Assembly (NCBI GenBank): GCA_030248135.1 | Contig: JASANC010002534.1 | Location: 1 to 64,000, forward strand | Source of the DNA: Theristus sp. LFF4_11 | Taxonomy: Eukaryota > Nematoda > Chromadorea > Monhysterida > Xyalidae | Direction of reading: 5' to 3' | DNA: 64,000 nucleotides | In this document: piece after piece, positions 11,801 through 26,800 of the stretch | How positions within the stretch are numbered: the stretch's first letter is position 1 | How the letters are laid out: each line of letters opens with the position of its first letter | Made by a program: the position numbers and the translations under genes | The notes under the pieces: model-generated | The model's input: only the letters and a program-made list of their open reading frames with translations | What the model was told of the DNA's origin: nothing | Databases searched by the model: none

Positions 11801-14800
11801 ACAAAACTTTTTTAAATGCATGTTTATGAGCGTGTCCACGATGCCACTTGCACCAAACCAAGTCCAGATTCAAACGGCTTTGCATGACTTCATGGCCCGC
11901 GCACGCGCAGTTCACGTCTCGGCCGATATGCATCTTGTTTGTTGCAAAAATATTCGAAGACTAAAATGAGGTTAAGAGGCGTGAAATTAGATTGATGGCG
12001 ACCTTTTCATTGCTGCTTCCTGCTTGCGCTCTCTAAAATCCCCTTGTTTTGACCACAAAGTGTTTTCGTTTGCTAAACATACGTACCACTGAAAATCTGG
12101 AATCAAAATAATTTATGACTCTACTACTTTCACAAAAAAGCAAGTTTTTGAGCCATTTTTGGGTTTTGTAACATGATGTTTTGTTGTGTGGTATGGAATT
12201 TTGTTGTTGAGATTGATTGATTGATTGGATTGCGTTTGCTGTCAAAGTATGGACGCAAGTTTTCTGGAAGTTGTGCTGTCTCAGAATGCTCATGCAAAAA
12301 TAACATTCGAAAAGCCGTGGGTGCCAAACGATGGGGCGTTTTTTTTGTGCGTGAAATTTCAGAGCGAGAAAAACGTAAAAATTACATGCATTTCCAACAT
12401 TAAATTTTAAACCATGCAGTCTTTATTTAGCTGAATCATGGATGATTAATACAGGGTGTCCAATTATATATGTGTAACGTTTCAATGCAACCTCGCTAAA
12501 GTGACAGTTACATATGAAATTTAAAAGTGAACTATTTTTAAGCTCACCCTGTACAGTGCAGCCAACGACCAATCAGTGCGTTCAACAAAAATGGGCAAAT
12601 CATTTTGGTTTCACCTGAAAAACAGTGATCGCGCCATTTCAACAAGCGTTGAAATGTGCTTTTTCGGATGTCTTCAGTAGCAACAACCCAGTGGTGCTGT
12701 TGCATCAATCAACACGGTTACACGCATGTAACACACCCCGAAGGTCAAAATGTAAAGTTTTTTTTATTCGAAAGTAAAGTAATTTATTTCTGATGACTGC
12801 AAGAAGACAGAGCAGCGAAGAAGCAGGCAATGTTGTCATTGTGGTTAAATGACCCTCCAAAGACTTTTCATGCAAATTGCTGGTGCCGTTATGTACTTGA
12901 TTTTCAGCGTGCTCATTTGCTGGCTCTAACATGAGGCAGCGAATCAGCTGATAGTACTAAACATCAGACTTTATTGAATTTAAATCGAACGTTTTTGAAA
13001 AAAAAGTAAAGTTTGCAACAATTGAAACGTTTTTTCTTGTGTTTTTCGGTGATGTTTTTTTCTGATATTAAGTAGTCACTTCTGCTCTTTCTGTCGGCGA
13101 CAAAAAGCGAAAAAAATGATGTTGTTATTTCGTTACATGGGGTCCGGTTTTCTTTTGCCGTCAAAGGGTTTCTCACCTGTCTGCTCACGTAACGTTTTTT
13201 GCGCCGGTTTTTTTTATACTTTTTCATGCTGTTTTTAATGAGTGTTGTCAGACATTCCTCTAAGCTCGAAAAAACAAGTTTACATGTTCGTAATTGCCGA
13301 GAAAAAATGTTTCGGAACGGGTCTCCGGTGCCTTGTCTTGCTCGCCTGGATGTCCCGCATGGTGTACCGAAAATATAAAGGTATTCATAAAGTGTCATTT
13401 TTGAAGTTGTATACAGTGACCGCGTAGCTACACTGTATGTTTTAACACAGCTACGCGTCACCAAATACTGCTTCATGAATGCCGCGAAAAAGTGGCAACG
13501 CTTTTACACTCGGCGTTTTGTGCCACTTTTATATCCGGGACACGGACACACGACGCGAGACGCCAAGGAGGACAGGACACCTGGACACCTGTGGTCGGAC
13601 ACCCTTGTTCAACCAGTGACTTGCATTACACAGTGAAGCCAAATTTTTAAAACCAACCAATCAGCTAACTGCATTAAATGTCTACTTGGGGGCTGAGGGT
13701 TTTGCGCAGGGAAGAATTTTCTGTTTCTTTTCATGGTCACCGTGTGAAAAAATCAGACTGTGGGAAAGTGTTGTGCGGCCGTTGCACCGAATCTGCCATT
13801 TTCTATATGCCTTGGACTTCTAAAACGGTAGCATAAACAAATAAACATCGCTATAAAACGGTTTTATGACAATTTTATCTCATATTATCACATTATCAAA
13901 ACGACTTTGCCGCCTGATGCGTTGTGCTGTGTGGAAAAATTGTTGTGTTTATGAGAAGATGCACATCATGAACAACAAACAAACCTGGCAGGTTGATTGG
14001 CTGCTGTCACTGATTTGATCCAACCAATCAGCACAAAACAGGTTTGATTTCCTTAAACGGGAAAGATTTGCAGTGCAGAAAGTTGTTGAAAGAGCAGAAA
14101 AAAACTTTGTAGCCTGCAGAACTGATTGATGGTTATTGTTCTAAAGTGTGTGTGCAATTTTTCTCCAATTCTCAAAAAAGTGGATGTCATATTTTGCATA
14201 TTGCAACAAACAGAAAGACGAAGTTTAGGAACACGCAGCAGCCGACAATATTAATGGCCTTAAAAAAGCACCCATATTCTCAATGGAACCAATCAGAAGC
14301 GCACTGTATAGTTCTCGCAAACAAACTCCATCCTTTTCTTGCCTTTTTGTCGCGAAACTTCCGTTCCGTTTGTAAAAAATCGTGTTAAAAGTCGCAAAAC
14401 AGAACACAAACAACTACGGCTGTTTCTTTTTGCGTTTGATCGGTTTCTAGAAGCAAAAACGCTACAAATCTAGAGCGGAAAAAAAGTGAAAGAAACACCA
14501 TATTTTCGCCCATCTAAATTGTCCATATTATTGCCAACCATAGCGATGCGTTGCTTTTTCAGCGGAAATTGGTCAATGGGTTGTGGGAAAATTTTTTTCC
14601 ACTAAAATTGCAATAGCGGAACGGATTTTGAAGTCCTGTTTTTAACACATTTTTTTATTTTTCAGTTTTTTTGTGTTCGAAAAATTTCACGGAACCAGCC
14701 AGCGCGTCCACTGGAAAATCGTGTTTGCCTGTTTTTTAAAGCATTTTTTGAAAATTATTGCAAATGTGTGGCATGAAGATTTCCATAAAAATGCTAATGT

Positions 14801-17800
14801 TACACTTGCGGCTTTACGTCTTGGTGTTGTTGATAAATGTTTTTTTCGACAAAGGTTTTTTTGTGCGATTCGTGTTTTTTAATGAAAACAACAATGAGAA
14901 ATGGAAAATTTTGATAAAATTTCAACCACACAAACATTTTGCGGGTTCCACACAACAATAGAGAAAAACTTTTCTGTCCATTTCATATTGTCAGATTAGA
15001 TACACACACGAAACGTAATCTGTAAACAACTTTTTTCAATTTCAGCTTGCTTGCAAGTCCATTAAAGAACGTTTCTTTTACTGTAAAGTCCATTTTTGCC
15101 TTTTAAAGGCGATTAAGCAATAATAAGAATGGAAAACTGCTTATTTTTTCTAAAAGCGTGCGCGCTTGAAAGCTTTGCCTTTGCTGGATAATATCGATTT
15201 TGTTTGGAATAGCCGAAAAATCTAATAATTCGCTGTTCTAATGGCTGAATGACGATACAATAAATGGACTTTTACATTCGAAGAATATAGTACTTAGCGA
15301 AAACTGTTATGCAGTTTTTTGAACACACAAATGCGCGGTTTTACGGTTCGTTTTGCTGTATTTTTTTTTCAACAAAACAACTTTTTTGACATTTTTATTC
15401 ACTTGGTGACAGATTGACGTTGACACACACACACACACAGTAATGTCGTTGTATGAGGCATTTCAGAATGGTCAAATGAATTTTACTATATTTGTGTCAT
15501 CGAATTCGAGAAAAAATTACGCTCTTGCTTGAGTGAGCTTCTTTCTATGCTTTTTTAGCAAAATGACTAAAGTGCATTTTACAGATTCAAATGTACGATT
15601 GAATATTGAATCCACATACAGTTCAATCAAATTGTTACGCGACCAAAAACTCAATTTGGGCCTGGAACCACTCGGAAAAAACATTGGGAAAATGTTTGCT
15701 CTTGAAAATATATCCATAAATCATTTTCATAATTACGTGCTCAAAAACCTAAAAAATGCATAAAATTGCTTTTATGGTTTTTTGCTTTTGTTTTTCGTCA
15801 AAGGGGACGCCGCCCGAACGGGCAATAAACTTCCATTGTGCCCTAATTTCAGTTTTTCCAGATAGAATAGTGTGCCTTATGGCGAAGACATTCTTTGAAT
15901 GCAACAAACTGATTGGTTGTCTCAAGCTAACACATCCAATCAGCGTGGTGTCTGAAAAGTAGCGGATTTGCTTGTGCTGTCAAAGAGAGAACAAATACGT
16001 TTTTCGATGTTTGCAGAATCGTGGGACACTACTGGATTTCAAAACAAGATTTTTAGCAAATAAACACTGGTCTGGCAATCTCTAGTTATGGACTGAAATT
16101 CATGCATTATTTACTCCGTGTGATGCTTATTAGCGAAAGACGCAGTGATCTAATGTCGTTATCGGATGCTTCTGGAAAACATACAAATTCACACACACAA
16201 TTCAAACACATCAAAAATGCATATGTTGATTTTCAGGTTTCGGTAAATTATTTACGCTTGTATTTTAATATTTTCTGCAAATATACCTTGCTTTTGACAA
16301 TTGTTTGAACATGCATGTACCTGCTAGCAACGAGTACATGGCGGTTGTGTTAGAGATTACCTTTGTAAATTATAACAAGGTGTGTCTGGTGGTCATTTGG
16401 ACGACACAGTGGTCAAGCAAAACAAAAGCAACAAGCTCGTTTTCTGCTCAAGAGGTGTGCTTGCGCACAAATACGTACAATGCATGTGAACAAAACAGAA
16501 TTTGAACACGTGGGGAACGCTAGTTATGGAAATACCAGCATGACAACTTGGCACTTTTGAGCTTTTGAGCAGGCATACAGAAAAAATGAGCGTTAAAAAT
16601 CGTTCACTTCACTACACAGATCAATGAAAGATCACCAATCAGCACGTAGAAAATCTCCAGCTGCATCCGACCGCATATACGTTATTTTATGAGAGTTCAC
16701 TAACATTGAATTAGAGCTTTTTATTTTAACATTTAACTGATCGCCATTTTCAGCAGTAATTCAACAGATGAACATAAAAATGGAACATCAAACAGTTTCC
16801 AAGTTTTCAGCTCAAAACACACACACAAGATTTCATTTCAGCAAACTGCACCGCTGATGTGTGCTACAACGGTGGCACCTGTCAAACGGTTGAAGAACGA
16901 AAACGAGCCGTTAGACTGTTGCATCGATCGAAACGAAACACGGCTACCGAGGGAACGAAGGAGGATGAGACGAAATTGTGTCACTGCCTGCCCGGATTTA
17001 CTGGATCGCGCTGTCAGTATGGTGCGTTTACATGTTTACTTCCAGTTGCCATAAGTTTCAGTCCGTCCGACTGCCGTGCATAACGTATTTTTTTACGTCA
17101 CAACAACATCATTTTGCGTTAAATGTTGAGTACTGCATATTCTTGGTTATGTGTACTTATCGGCAAAGAACCAATTAAAAGACACTTATAATAACCGCAA
17201 CTCATTATCCGTTTTATCATTGTTTTTTTTCAATAAACAAGTGCAGCTCAATGACTTGTTGATGCGGTGTAAAAGCAACGTAGAACAAGTCGTTTTTTTG
17301 CGGTTTGCTTGATAATCAACGCAAACATAGCAATGAACCCCGATTATAATATTTAGTTTGTTATCGATAGAAAAAGCACCAAACAACAGGTTGCAGTACA
17401 TGAAAACAAACGAGAAAGTGTTTTTACCGCAACTTTTAAGCAGCTTAGCATATCTTTGTCTTCTGCCAGCGCGTGTCAGCCACACCACGAAGTATTTCAG
17501 GTGCCTAATAGCTGGGGACGATTATATTGACAAATTATTATACGCAGCTTATTATTTATGGTGACCATAAATTCACTATCAAGAGCGGCCGCGCGGCTTA
17601 TCTGTTTAATGTCGCACGTGTTTTATGTTCTACACGCTGTGTTATCAAAAAATGACGCCATAAAATATGTTCTAAGAAGAAAGTGTAAACACAGCATTCC
17701 AGGTTTAACATAGCGGAAATAGAGATCGGTTGGCGCTGATTAGGTGTGTGCCCAGTATTTGAACAATCACTTTAGAACAAACGTCGGATACTTTTTGGTC

Positions 17801-20800
17801 AACGGCTTCTCTCAGCATTCACGCTTTGTTATTAGCAGTAACTAATGCTAGTTAGTTTTGGGTAATTTAAAGTTCTCGAAGCATTGAGAGATGCGAGGGA
17901 GTCAAAAGTGAATGAAATTGAATCTCTGCATTTTGTGAAATATTGCCGTCAACTTTCCCAATTTCAGACATCGATGAATGCCTGCACAACAATGGCGGTT
18001 GTCAGCAGGACTGTCGAAACACGATCGGCACGTTCTACTGTCGCTGTTGGCCCGGATTTCAACTGGACACGGACAAGCGAACCTGCATCGGTCGGTGAAT
18101 TTTATGCATTTGCGTTTTATGTTCCAAATTTATACTGTTTTATGCATGCTTGTTTATGTCTTCATGCTGTAACGAGTTTTATATTTGTATTTTGATTAAA
18201 AGACGGCACGGATTTGAATTAAAACGTCTTGCACATAAGAGCGGTATGACTAGCGCTCGATGGCCAAAAAATGAAATTTTGACATTTTGGGCTAAAACGA
18301 TCCTACTAAGTGTCCTGAGTAAGCGCACAAATTTTTTCGGCCAAACACCTACCGTAACCCGAGTTATGGCCATTTTATGTGTTGGCCGACGGGCGCCGGT
18401 GACTCCGGCGACCGATCGTCGATTAGCATTTTTTGAGCTTTTAAAGCAATTTTACGCAAATCCGAGGTAACCACGTGAAAGAGGAGAACAAACTGAATCA
18501 GATCCACTACTTTTTGATTAAATTTAGCAAATTTTTAGTTGTGCCCTGAAATTCTGGCTTGTACGACAGAGATTTTAAAAAAGCGCCCGGCTCTAACGGT
18601 TTCAGAAAATTTCGCAATAACAGAAAGATAGCCCAGATTCTGGGCTTTACGATGATGCCAAAATCGTGCCCCGTTATTACTTTTTGGCTATTTTAAAATA
18701 GTTTTCCGCCGGCCTGGTGGCCAAAAATGTCGAAAAAACGGCTTTTTTGCCATATTTTCCTAACTCTTGTCTGCCAGGGTCATCGCATTCTGCTCTAAAC
18801 TTGCTGACGTGACCTTCTGCTGTACTCTGAGTAAGTTTGATTTTCTAAATGACCCAATGGAAACTCCATCCAAGCAAAAATATGGCTGTTTTTCGACCGA
18901 TTTTAGCCGAAAATCACGTGACTACCGGTTGTTACCACTGATACTGAGAACTATGTAGATAGATTCTTATGTTGGTAGAAAGTTAAACTACCTTTTTGGC
19001 TACAATGCGGTATTCAGGTAATGACCAGTCATAGATTGCTGAGTTTGTAAAGGCTTTATTTGCTTCACCAAATGTGGCAAATATAGCAAAAATAGTGTTT
19101 TTCGAATATTTTGATGTGTCCGTCCGTGTACAGGGTATTTCCTGGTATAACGACAAATTGCGAAGCAACGTTGACAAAAATCCAAGCACGGCTATTAAAG
19201 CAACTTTTTGTGCTGAATCCAAAAAAGTGGGTACGGTGTCGAAATTTTGCTATATTCACGATGTTCAGTTTTTTTGTCCTTTTGGGTTGTTTCTGGTCTG
19301 TGTGGTGTTATACTAAAACTGATCAGGTCAAATTTAGTATCACGGCTCCCCTTGATTAGGCGAATAATGGAAATTTAAATACCGTAACCATATCGTAACT
19401 ACCGTAACCCGTAGATCACGATTTTTACCATGTTTAACCATTTTTAGGCTTGAAAATGGCAAGCCTGTAGTGTTTTAGTTTTTCGAACTGGTATCATTCG
19501 AATCAAATTTGGTAACAATCAGTACACTTGGTCGTGAACACCTTTCATTCAAATACCGTAACTATAGCTTGACTACCGTAACCCTTAAAGCACGGTATGT
19601 TACCTATTTTCACCATTTTCAGGCCTGAAATTGGCTTTTTTGGTCCATGGGGTGTTATACTAGAACGAATCAAGCCACAGTTGCTATCAATCGACTCCCC
19701 GTGATCAGCTGAACAACTTTCATTCAGTACCGTAGTTTTTATCAATTTTAAACACGGTATTAAGTAATAACTACGGTATCTAAATAAAAAGTTGTTCTGG
19801 CTGATCAGGGGGAGTCGATTGATGCTGAATTTGACTAGAACTTTTTTTCAAGTACACTACAGAAATCAAAAAATACCACTTTCAAGCTTAAAATGGTTAA
19901 AATGGTAAAAAGCGTGCTTTTCGGGTTACGGCAGTTACGATATGATTACGGTATTAAATTAAAACTGATTATCTGATTAAAGAGAATTGATTGATACTAA
20001 ATTTAGTCTTATTATTAGTTCAAGTATAACACCATACGGACCAGAAACAACCCAAAAGACCAAAAATCCTGAATGTTGAATTACTGTAGCAAAATTTAAC
20101 AACGGTACCATTTTTTCGGATTCAGCGCAAATAGTTGCTCTAATACACGTTCTTGGATTTTGTCACCGTTGCTCCGCAATTTGTCGTCACACTAGGAAAT
20201 ACCCTGTACATGAGTACACATACATAAAAGCATGCGAAAAACACTATTTTTGGCTATATTTGCCACATTTGATGAAGCAAAAAAAGCTTTTACAAACTCA
20301 GTAATTTATGACTGGTCACAATCTGAGTACCACATTGATCGATTGAAAAACAGCCATATTTTTGCTTGGATGGAGTTTCCATTGGGTCATTTAGAAAATC
20401 AAACTTACTCAGAGTACAGCAGAAGGTTACGTCAGCAAGTTTAGAGCAGAATGCGATGACCCTGGCAGACAAGAGTTAGGAAAATATGGCAAAAAAGCCG
20501 TTTTTTCGACATTTTTGGCCACCAGGCCGGCGGAAAACTATTTTAAAATAGCCAAAAAGTAATAACGGGGCACGATTTTGGCATCATCGTAAAGCCCAGA
20601 ATCTGGGCTATCTTTCTGTTATTGCGAAATTTTCTGAAACCGTTAGAGCCGGGCGCTTTTTTAAAATCTCTGTCGTACAAGCCAGAATTTCAGGGCACAA
20701 ACTAAAAATTTGCTGAATTTAATCAAAAAATAGTGGATCTGATTCAGTTTGTTCTCCTCTTTCACGTGGTTACCTCGGATTTGCGTAAAATTGCTTTAAA

Positions 20801-23800
20801 AGCTCAAAAAATGCAAATCGACGATCGGTCGCCGGAGTCACCGGCGCCCGTCGGCCAACACATAAAATGGCCATAACTCGGGTTACGGTAGATGTTTGGC
20901 CGAAAAATTTTGTGCGCTTACTCAGGACACTTAGTAGCATCGTTTTAGCCCAAAATATCAAAATTCCATTTTTTGGCCATCGAGCGCCCCATATGGCATT
21001 TCATACCGTTCTTATGTGCAAGACGTTTTAAATTGTTGATTTTTGTCCGAGAAGCGTATTATAAACGTGCTGATTGGCTGCAGACATGTGACTGTTTTTG
21101 ACTTTGCAAGAAAAATGATTCTTATGACAACTCACAAACAATACAAAACACCACCAATAAAAACAAACAACGAATCAGGATGTCTCTGTAACAAGCATCC
21201 AACTCAAACCACATAAAAGTAATGCTGCTTTTGTTAATTCCAAATAGATATGCCCATATTGCCCACTGTTCTGCTGTCGGTCAACCGTTTTATTATTTTC
21301 TTGGCCGACCACAACCCTGGTTTGTCACCCTTGAAAACTCACAGATATGACGAACGGAGATAAATAATGTTGAACACATCAAAGCTGACTGACTGTTGTA
21401 TAGTTTGGGGGTAGGCTTGATTGGTCAGATTTACACATTTTCCCCGAATCAGCAGTTTGTGCTCAGCAGTTTTGTGTGTAAGTTGATTGTCCAAATAGTA
21501 CAAAAGAACCACCTCTCGAAACGTTTTGAGCAATCGATACAAACTGACACAACTTTGCCTTTTGAACATAAGAATTGAGCTTAGTGGAATCGCTCTCTAG
21601 AGCTTGAGCAAAATGATTGTTGAAAGCAATAATATAAATGCAAGCAATAATTCAGTTGGAACATAGTGTTTACCTATGACTACAATGTAAGTTCACGTTC
21701 ACACTTTTATACTCCCTACACTAAACATGACATCCAGAGGTAAACATGTCAACAACGGTGAGGCGTGGTTTACGCAATCATATAAGCAACTTTTGAAATT
21801 TGATTTCTCACATATATTGGGACTTGTGTGACACAGATATTTTGAAAATTCTATGGTTTTGATGCTATAAAGTTGCCTGTTTGGTGGAGCTAAAGAGGGA
21901 TGGGTTACAAGCTTTCAGTTACAACGTGTAAACAGGGAAATCCCAACGAAACTTCTCCCAGCCAAATGTGCAAGCGGGGAGTATTGAAACGTGAAAAACG
22001 TGAAACCCCACTCGAATGCAACGAATAAGCGGCGTTTGTTCTGTACGTTTTCCAGATGTCAACGAATGCCAACTGCACAATGGAGGCTGCGAAGATCGCT
22101 GCGAGAACACGCACGGCGGCTTCCGCTGTGAATGCCCGCCCGGGAAACAGCTCCATTCGAATGGGAGGTCGTGCGTCAGTGAGTTGGGATAATTTTTAGG
22201 CTTTTTGGGTATTTTTACCCGGAGTAAACTAATTTATTTTTTATCACTGAGAAAAACACAATTCACAGAATTTTTGGTAAGCTAGCGCGGTGGTTGTTAC
22301 CATTACCACCTGCTACCAAAATCTTGAGAATTTGAAGTTTGGATTTGTTTTGAAGCGATCATAGTTCTTGAACTTGTTCATTCAGATTTACTGATAAACT
22401 TTTTTTCTTGAGATTGAATCTTTTACAATGTATGCTTATGACATTTTTCTGTAAAGTTGAAACGAACATGGATTATCTTGACAACACCACTGGTATCTTT
22501 AATGATACAGAACATGGTACGTTCGTTTGTTAGTCTGAGAAAATCGAGTGAGAAATAAATATAGTTCCCTGCCCTGAAAACAGTTGATCAAAAACTAATC
22601 AACCACTTGACACTCGATGAACTTTGACTTGCAATGGAAGAAAATGACGTTTTGAACGTGGTGTGAAGTGAACCTTGTGTGACTACCTTTAGTGTGTACT
22701 CCCCAACAACAATCCCCCACAGTTGTTCTCCAGTATTTCAACGCAACACGCTAAAAAAACGTCCCAACTCGTGTCCGGTGGCGTTTCTGCGTCCGCCGTG
22801 TCCCAAACACAAAAATTGCTAGGAATGCTAACATTTTTGAAAATCGATTGAAAAAGGTTACCAGAACAATCATCGGTTAGTTACTCGCCATTCTGCGCAA
22901 TAAATTTTCCCGCGACGGGACACGACGGGGAACACGGGCTTGGGGGCTTGGGGGCTTGGGGCTGGATGAGCAGCGGGACACGCCACCGCACACGAGTTCG
23001 GACATTTTTTCTAAGCGTGAAATGTCATTGACGGGTTTCGAATGACAAAACCGCTGTTTTTTTCTGGTATTTCCCTTTTTAAAGCGCAAAAATTCCAACC
23101 GGAAAACTCGTGAAGAAATAAAAACACATTCACAAACCTCACAATACCCAAAAGCGAATGATTGAAGATATCGCTTTTCTGTGCGTCTTGTGGCATTTTT
23201 TTTATTTTTGAGTCGACAATTTTCACAGTCAGTTTCGAGTGACAAAATTGCATTTCTTTCTTCCTTTCCTGGGTAAACCGAAAAGAAACGAATTCAGGGG
23301 AACCGACAAGGTAAATTTGTGCCGGTAAACTTTCAAACAATACACTGATTGGCTTGTTATTTTTGAATCAGATGTGCTTATTGGCTGACCCCTCACGACC
23401 AATCAGGGTGCCTTATGGACCATTGTGCGCTACTAGTTTCAATTGTTCCAAGGATGGAAACCACAGGAAAATCCACAGGAAAAACCTCAGGGTAATCTTT
23501 TTTTGCATGACCTTGACTTTTGTGATAATCTAATGGACCATCGCCTTATTCGCACCAAAACTGCTTTCTGGGATGAAAATTGGAAGTTGTTTTGTGGTCA
23601 TTTATCAAGTCACCACACCACACACGATAATGCTTTGCCCAAAAAACCTGACAAATTTTGCATATTTTCACTTTTTCGACTGTGTATCTGATTGGTGATC
23701 TGAAAAAATCTGCGATTTTTTGTCGGCAAATGAAATATTGAGTTTTTGAATTACGGTATCTAGCGCATTAAGTCTTGACACGATCTTACTATCTAGATAC

Positions 23801-26800
23801 ACAGTGTCAGCGATTGCCTGCAAAGAAGAGACAAATAAAAAAGATCGGCTACTTTTTAACATTACAATATCTTCCTTGATAATCAGGAGCATATGCAGTG
23901 AAGATCGTGTCAGGACCGCGAATTCGCAAGAACCGTATTTTTTGTATTGTTCAACAATGTTTGTTTTGTGAGACTTGGAAAAGAAAGAAAAAAACGGGTG
24001 TTTGACCCTGAGACGGATGGTTTTCAAAAGAAATAACACCCGATGAAGAAAAAAAAGTTTCATGCGGAAAAACACGCTTTATTTCAGTCGATTTGTTTCA
24101 TAAATCAATGCAGGCTTATTGGTTTTATTGTGGTTTTCGGTCAAATAGCTAATCAGCCCGTGATTTTTTTCAGTTTTCTTTTTTTCTCTGTTGTAGAAAA
24201 AATAGTGTTGCAGTTTCGTTAATTTATTTATACAGACTGCAATTTCAATTTCCGTGAATGGAATTCGAATTTTTTGCACAATTGCTGTGACAGGGACTGA
24301 CAGAATTGGTTCGACTGGCCTGCTAAGTGGCTGGTGATATGAACTAATGAACTAGTTCCTGTGGAAATTCAAACTCAGTCAATTGATCCGATCCGCTTGT
24401 TTATTTGTTGTATGTATTTGTGATCGTGGTTAGATTCGAGTCAAAATTGCCCAGGAAGATTAGAAACGCGCAAAATTCTTAAATAAGATGATAGGAATTT
24501 ATATTCCTGGCAACATTCTGAAAGAAAGAAAACATGTCAGCGAATTTTAATCTTATTTAAGCTGATTTATTAATCTACAGTACCCTAGTTATTCAATTCA
24601 AAAGAAGCCAATCAGCAGGTGTAGTTTTGAACCACAGAAAAGTGTGTTTGTTGGACTGTTGGACAGAAAAGTTTATTTGTGTGGAAAATTATGATACATC
24701 GCTGGAAAACAACCTGCTTCGCATGCGTGCGTGCATGACTGTCCATTTTTTTATCATTTATATCTTATTCCGTAATCCTTTGCTGACCTTGTGACCATGA
24801 TTGCGGTGTTTTGGGTGTGTGGGAATGAACAAATGCAAATGATGAAATAATTATGCGGGAAAAAATGTAATAATGATACACCATTTGGTCATCCAGACCA
24901 GATTAATTCATCAGCAAAAAGCAGCAACAGGATGATTGGCAGTGATTTGCTGTGCACATCAGAAGTAAATTGACCGTTTACAGAGAAAGTTTTACGTCTG
25001 CATTCACCTGATACGGTGTGAGGAAAGGGAAAGAACATGAAAAAGAATTAAATGACTTGAATTTCAATGTCCGATTTCGACCTTATTAGTTGTTTATATC
25101 TGATGAAGTCCCATGAATAAGTGACAATGTACAATCTACATCCAACCCTTTTCCAAATTCAGAATGCACCCCACTTGCAGTTTTCAGCGGGTACCGCATC
25201 AACTATTTTTGCACTTCTTTCTTCAGAACGAAACACTTGCGCCGATGAAAACGGCGGCTGTTCGCAGTTGTGCGACGAGAAGGAAGGCAAATTTGTGCGC
25301 TGCCGCTGCAGGCACGGGTACAAGCTTGCTGATGACAAACGAACTTGCCATCGTGAGTGTTTCTCCTTGAAGTTTTGTAAAAGGCTAGCTGAATGACGTT
25401 GTACGAGTTTTGCTCGACGAATTCAGAGTTCACAGCTTGAGAGGCAATCAGCGTGCCTTTTTGCTCATCGATAATTGAAGTTTCAAGTATTCAATTTTAA
25501 AATATAATCCAACTGTACTGAGTGCATTTTTTTGCAATTTTTATCGCGGCTGTGTTTTTGAGAGAACACGTGATAACCAACTTTAACGTTCTTAATATTT
25601 TTTAAAATTACATTCACCAATTTTTCCCACGATATTTCGTATTCGTTAACACATTCGCGAAGTGTTGCCAATGTAAACAATAAACGCGGTATAAATGTGC
25701 CTGATTAGCAGGCTCGTTTCGCTGAAACCATGCGAAACCGCAAGGGCAGTTCAGAAAACAGGAAAAGGCGAAAATTGTTGATGACATTGAAATTATCGAT
25801 AGCGTGTCTCAGTCTCTGCGTTCGCTTTTGTTTATTCAGAAGATATCCCGAAAACTGGGAAGGCGAATTTCAAGTCGTTAGCAATAAATAGCATTTCAGT
25901 GCTGCTTCTTTTCAGTCCGTGTTTAGTTTCACTTTCTGTTTCGGCATATATTGGTACGATTGCTGATATTATTGCATGAAAAATTTGCATGCAGTTAGCA
26001 ACAGATTACATAATATTGTCAAACACTAGAGTGCACCGACTTGTAATGATGTTCTAGAAGAGAGTTTGAATTTTAGCTTATTTTCTGTGCACACACGCTT
26101 TTGAGTTGAGCTAGTTTGAGATTGAAACAGAAGGGAAGGGGCATTTCTGCAGAGCCAGATGCAAGTTCTATGTCTTTAAGATTGCAGCAAATCTCCTGTT
26201 TTATTTCAAACAGATAATTTCTTTCACATGTATGTAGTGGCGCACCCAATCATAAATTGCATCTTTTGCTCAGGGGAATAAAATTCGGTTCTCAGAAGTG
26301 TCAAATTGAGGAAAACGCAACAGCACTCGTAAAAGTCCACAAATCCCCAATCCACTGAGAAAAATGACAGTTTTGGTCATCCACCATTACATTACGACTA
26401 CTTTTGCCGTTATTTTTGATAAAGTCACTGATGATCACTGAATAATGGCAAACAGACCCACAAAACCTAAACCACAACGGCACAGTGAACAAGACAAGAC
26501 AAATTAAAAACAAAAACAAAAAAGTAAACAAAAAACGTCGTTCTTTCACTTGCAGCAATCGACCCGTGCGGCTCGGACGGTCGCGGAGCGTGCCACCACC
26601 ACTGCGTCAACCACAATGGACGTGCCCAGTGCCAGTGTTACCCCGGCTATCGGCTGGCGTACGATCAGCGCACCTGTGCAGGTGTGTCAGGTTTTTTGGA
26701 ATTGTTTTCAGCTGCGTTATAAGAGCGACCACAATGGATGTGTGTGTGACCACAGTGACAAAGGGCTGACCCAGAAATGGGTGTGCAGAACGCCATCTGA

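Noticed and set aside
18767..20472. Mirrored ORFs encoding the same ~43-residue stretch on opposite strands
   Set aside because: They are the two arms of the palindrome; identical peptides arise from the inverted duplication, with no transposase motif.
23668..24279. Minus-strand ORFs of 135 and 66 codons in intron 6
   Set aside because: Translations are low-complexity and start or end at background stop density; no domain motif or splice chain.
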